The notes under the pieces were generated by a model. The model was given only the letters and a program-made list of their open reading frames with translations, searched no databases and was not told where the DNA came from. DNA of 64,000 nucleotides from Tabrizicola sp. (GTDB lineage: Bacteria > Pseudomonadota > Alphaproteobacteria > Rhodobacterales > Rhodobacteraceae). The DNA is taken from positions 62,001 through 126,000 of the forward strand of contig NZ_JAUXZE010000009.1 of the NCBI RefSeq assembly GCF_030694085.1, written 5' to 3'. This document shows, piece by piece, positions 61,852 through 64,000 of this stretch; position 1 is the stretch's first letter, and the number at the start of each line of letters is the position of its first letter. Made by a program: the position numbers and the translations under genes.

Positions 61852-61890
61852 GGCTTGCAGCGGTGGGCTGAGGCTTGCAGCGGTGGGCTG
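61852..61890. repeat. Tandem 20-bp duplication before tsaE
   Basis: GGCTTGCAGCGGTGGGCTG occurs at 61852–61870 and again at 61872–61890, a perfect 19-base repeat with a 20-bp period, in the gap between the PAS gene and tsaE. The start of a third unit (GGGCTGC) trails off. Probably a recent slippage duplication that moves the tsaE promoter or leader. Confidence 0.85.
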
Positions 61891-61908
61891 CACCGCTACA
61901 GTCGCTCC

Positions 61909-62376
61909 ATGCCAAGTGACGTTATCCTGCACCTGCCGACTGCCGCCGATACCGAGGCTCTGGGTCACCGCCTTGCAGTCCTGGCGAAACCCGGCGATGT
62001 CATCCTGCTGGAAGGGCCGATCGGGGCCGGTAAAAGCTGCCTCGCCCGCGCCTTCATCCGCTCCAGGCTGGGCCGCGAGGAAGATGTCCCCTCGCCCACC
62101 TTTACCCTGGTCCAGGTCTACGAAGCCGATGGGGTCGAGATCTGGCACGCCGACCTTTACCGCCTGACCCACCCCGACGAAGTCTGGGAGCTTGGCCTCG
62201 ACGATGCCTTCACGTCGGCGATCTGCCTTGTCGAATGGCCCGACCGTCTGGGCGCCCATGTGCCGCCCGATGCGCTGCGACTGCGGCTGGAGGCTGCGGG
62301 TGAGGGACGTCGGGCTGTCCTTACAGGCGGACGCGACGGCCTTGCCCTGGCGCTGATCCCCGGCGCTGGTCAATGA
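61909..62376 (+). CDS. tsaE: tRNA threonylcarbamoyladenosine biosynthesis ATPase TsaE
   Basis: 155 residues. Walker A is EGPIGAGKSCLARAFI (Lys about 42), and PSPTFTLVQVYE (switch I) and HADLYRL (Asp for Mg) are the TsaE hallmarks, with VEWPDRLG near the C-terminus. It works with TsaB, TsaC and TsaD to modify A37 in ANN-decoding tRNAs. ATG 61909 is preferred to the upstream open frame that crosses the tandem repeat. It overlaps the next gene by 4 bp. Confidence 0.94.
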   Translation: MPSDVILHLPTAADTEALGHRLAVLAKPGDVILLEGPIGAGKSCLARAFIRSRLGREEDVPSPTFTLVQVYEADGVEIWHADLYRLTHPDEVWELGLDDAFTSAICLVEWPDRLGAHVPPDALRLRLEAAGEGRRAVLTGGRDGLALALIPGAGQ

Positions 62377-63389
62377 CGGATCGCGCCGCCGAGATTTCAG
62401 CGTTCCTGACCGCCGCAGGATGGGGCCAGGCCCAGCGCCGCCACCTGGCGGGCGATGCCTCCGACCGCCGCTACGAGCGCCTGCGCCTGGGCGCAGCTAC
62501 GGCGGTCCTGATGGACAACCCACCCGGCGGCGTGGACGATCCGGCGGCCTTCGCAAATATGGCCCGCCATCTGCGTGGCCTTGATCTGTCGGCTCCGGCC
62601 ATCCTGGCCGAAGATCTTGGCCACGGCCTTCTCTTGCTGGAGGATCTTGGCGACGACCTCTTCGCCCGCCTTCTGCAGACCGACCCCACCCGCGAGGCCG
62701 ACCTGTGCGCACCTGCCGTTGATGTCCTGCTTCACCTGCAACGCGCCGCCACACCGCCAGGGCTGCCGAACCTGTCCGCCGCGGACTGGGCCGGTGCCGC
62801 GGGTTTCGCGCTGGACTGGTATGCCTGCGCCGCCACCGGGCAGAAATCCGATGCGAAGCCCTTCGTTGCCATCCTGACAGCTGCACTGCAGGCCCATGCC
62901 GACGGCCCGCGGGTCCTGATCCTGCGAGACTACCATGCCGAAAACCTGCTCTGGCTTCCGGGGCGCGAGGGCCTGAAGCGCGTCGGGGTCCTGGACTTCC
63001 AGCTGGGACAGCTGGGCCAGCCGGGATATGATCTCGTCTCGCTCCTCCAGGACGCTCGCCGCGATGTCGCTCCAGAGACCGAGGCCGCGATGATCGCGCG
63101 TTTTGTCGCCACGCGCGGCGAAGATCCAGAGACCTTCGCCGCCCAGTATGCCACGCTTGGCGCTCAGCGCGCCCTGCGCATCCTGGGCGTCTTTGCCCGG
63201 CTTTGCCTTGTCGCCGGCAAGCCGCACTATCTTCGCCTGGTCCCCCGCGTCTGGAGCCAGTTGCAGAGAAACCTGGCCCATCCCGCCCTTGCCGACCTGC
63301 GCGCGATCTGCGACGCCACGCTTCCCGTGCCCACCCCGGAAATCCTGCAGAAGATCGAACAGCAATGCCCGGCTTCCCCCTCCCGCTGA
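62373..63389 (+). CDS. amgK: N-acetylmuramate/N-acetylglucosamine kinase
   Basis: 338 residues of the aminoglycoside phosphotransferase family. Catalytic loop ILRDYHAENLLWL (183–195) and metal Asp in VLDFQLGQLGQPGYDL (206–221). The AmgK branch is indicated by the directly following murU gene and the preceding tsaE. AmgK phosphorylates MurNAc or GlcNAc at C1 for cell-wall recycling. Overlaps at both ends show a tight operon. Confidence 0.9.
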   Translation: MTDRAAEISAFLTAAGWGQAQRRHLAGDASDRRYERLRLGAATAVLMDNPPGGVDDPAAFANMARHLRGLDLSAPAILAEDLGHGLLLLEDLGDDLFARLLQTDPTREADLCAPAVDVLLHLQRAATPPGLPNLSAADWAGAAGFALDWYACAATGQKSDAKPFVAILTAALQAHADGPRVLILRDYHAENLLWLPGREGLKRVGVLDFQLGQLGQPGYDLVSLLQDARRDVAPETEAAMIARFVATRGEDPETFAAQYATLGAQRALRILGVFARLCLVAGKPHYLRLVPRVWSQLQRNLAHPALADLRAICDATLPVPTPEILQKIEQQCPASPSR

Positions 63390-64000
63390 TGATCTTTGCG
63401 GCCGGCTTCGGCACCCGGATGGGCGCGCTGACGCAAGATCGGCCCAAGCCGCTGATCCCCGTCGCGGGCAAGCCGCTGATCGACCATGCGCTAGAGATCG
63501 GCTTGCAGGCGGGTGTGACCCGCACCGTGGTCAACACGCATTACCTTGCCGACCAGATGACCGAGCATCTTGCGGGGCGCGATGTCGCGATCAGCCATGA
63601 GGCCGGGGCCATCCTTGAAACCGGCGGGGGCCTGAAGGCCGCCCTGCCGCTTCTGGGTGGCGGTCCCGTGGCGATCCTGAACAGCGACGGCATCTGGACG
63701 GGGACGAACCCGCTGACCCAGCTGGCGCAGGCCTGGGACCCGGCACGGATGGAGGCGCTGCTTCTCCTTCTGCCGCTGGATCGCACCCTTGCCCACGGAC
63801 CGAAGGCCGACTTCCACCTGGCCCCGGACGGCCGGATCAGCCGGGGACAGGGGGGCGAGAACCACCTTTATATCGGTGCGCAGATCCTGCAGACCCCGCG
63901 CATCGCCGCCACGCCCGACGCCGTCTTCTCGCTGAACAAGCCCTGGACCGAGATGATCGCCGAGGGCACGGCCTTTGGCTTGGTCCACGACGGCGACTGG
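63365..64000 (+). CDS. murU: N-acetylmuramate-1-phosphate uridylyltransferase, N-terminal part
   Basis: The first 212 codons of a nucleotidyltransferase, cut by the right edge. MIFAAGFGTRMGALTQDRPKPLIPVAGKPL is the sugar-nucleotidyltransferase signature with the expected Lys residues. NSDGIW carries the metal Asp. MurU joins MurNAc-1-phosphate with UTP to make UDP-MurNAc, bypassing de novo synthesis and giving fosfomycin tolerance in species that have it. It overlaps amgK by 25 bases. Confidence 0.9.
   Translation, partial: MPGFPLPLMIFAAGFGTRMGALTQDRPKPLIPVAGKPLIDHALEIGLQAGVTRTVVNTHYLADQMTEHLAGRDVAISHEAGAILETGGGLKAALPLLGGGPVAILNSDGIWTGTNPLTQLAQAWDPARMEALLLLLPLDRTLAHGPKADFHLAPDGRISRGQGGENHLYIGAQILQTPRIAATPDAVFSLNKPWTEMIAEGTAFGLVHDGDW

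Overview
The window is GC-rich and gene-dense and reads as chromosomal DNA of an alphaproteobacterium of the Rhodobacteraceae (Rhodobacter/Paracoccus/Roseobacter relatives). The best lineage markers are the regB–senC–regA–hvrA redox-control locus at 57.1–60.2 kb, a Rhodobacter-type petABC (fbcFBC) operon at 29.7–32.5 kb, an rpmJ for the 41-residue L36, and the tsaE–amgK–murU cell-wall recycling group at the right edge. No rRNA operon, CRISPR array, phage or insertion sequence was found.

Left region (1–12.6 kb): a minus-strand operon for an alginate-like exopolysaccharide, read in the order algD, alg8, alg44, algA, algG-like, algI, algJ, a Sel1-repeat protein in the algK position, algX and a truncated algF. 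Most junctions are ATGA or GTGA overlaps. A LuxR-type regulator lies upstream of algD. The 285-bp gap between them carries four CCTGNCAGG-like sites at 33–34 bp spacing and an intrinsic-terminator-like hairpin. The cluster is recognisable gene by gene, but three proteins lack defining motifs: the DPHD catalytic motif of AlgG, the metal-binding histidines of the AlgA isomerase domain, and the RxxxR c-di-GMP motif of Alg44. The polymer may therefore be an acetylated, non-epimerised relative of alginate under different control.

Middle-left (13–35.3 kb): a cyanide-insensitive bd-type quinol oxidase (cioAB), a fused fatty-acid oxidation enzyme, a livF remnant, an orphan ParB-like gene with candidate palindromic binding sites, a GST/WYL-regulator pair, three glycosyltransferase genes (one fused to a methyltransferase-like domain), a His-rich/HupE/anchor metal module, a TPP-riboswitch-controlled thiBPQ operon, the cytochrome bc1 operon, and small stress or housekeeping genes ending with rpmJ and tRNA-Val.

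Middle-right (35.5–49 kb): N-formylglutamate amidohydrolase, a DNA polymerase IV with a zinc-ribbon extension, and a tightly coupled seven-gene plus-strand operon (37.7–46.0 kb). The operon holds GSCFA, SGNH-like, lectin-like, alpha/beta-hydrolase-like, glycosyltransferase and esterase-like proteins, and ends with a sulfatase fused to RTX calcium-binding repeats. It looks like an uncharacterised surface-glycan or secreted-enzyme system, and one member is a paralogue of a glycosyltransferase at 20.8 kb. TerC, aroC, a possible small RNA and a DUF2853 protein follow.

Right region (49–64 kb): a GtrA/GT-C/GT2 lipid-linked glycosylation set, ahcY, a compositionally atypical GT8 gene, an HD hydrolase, a LysR regulator with a divergent 52-residue protein, the Reg redox locus, a PAS-domain protein, and tsaE, amgK and a truncated murU.
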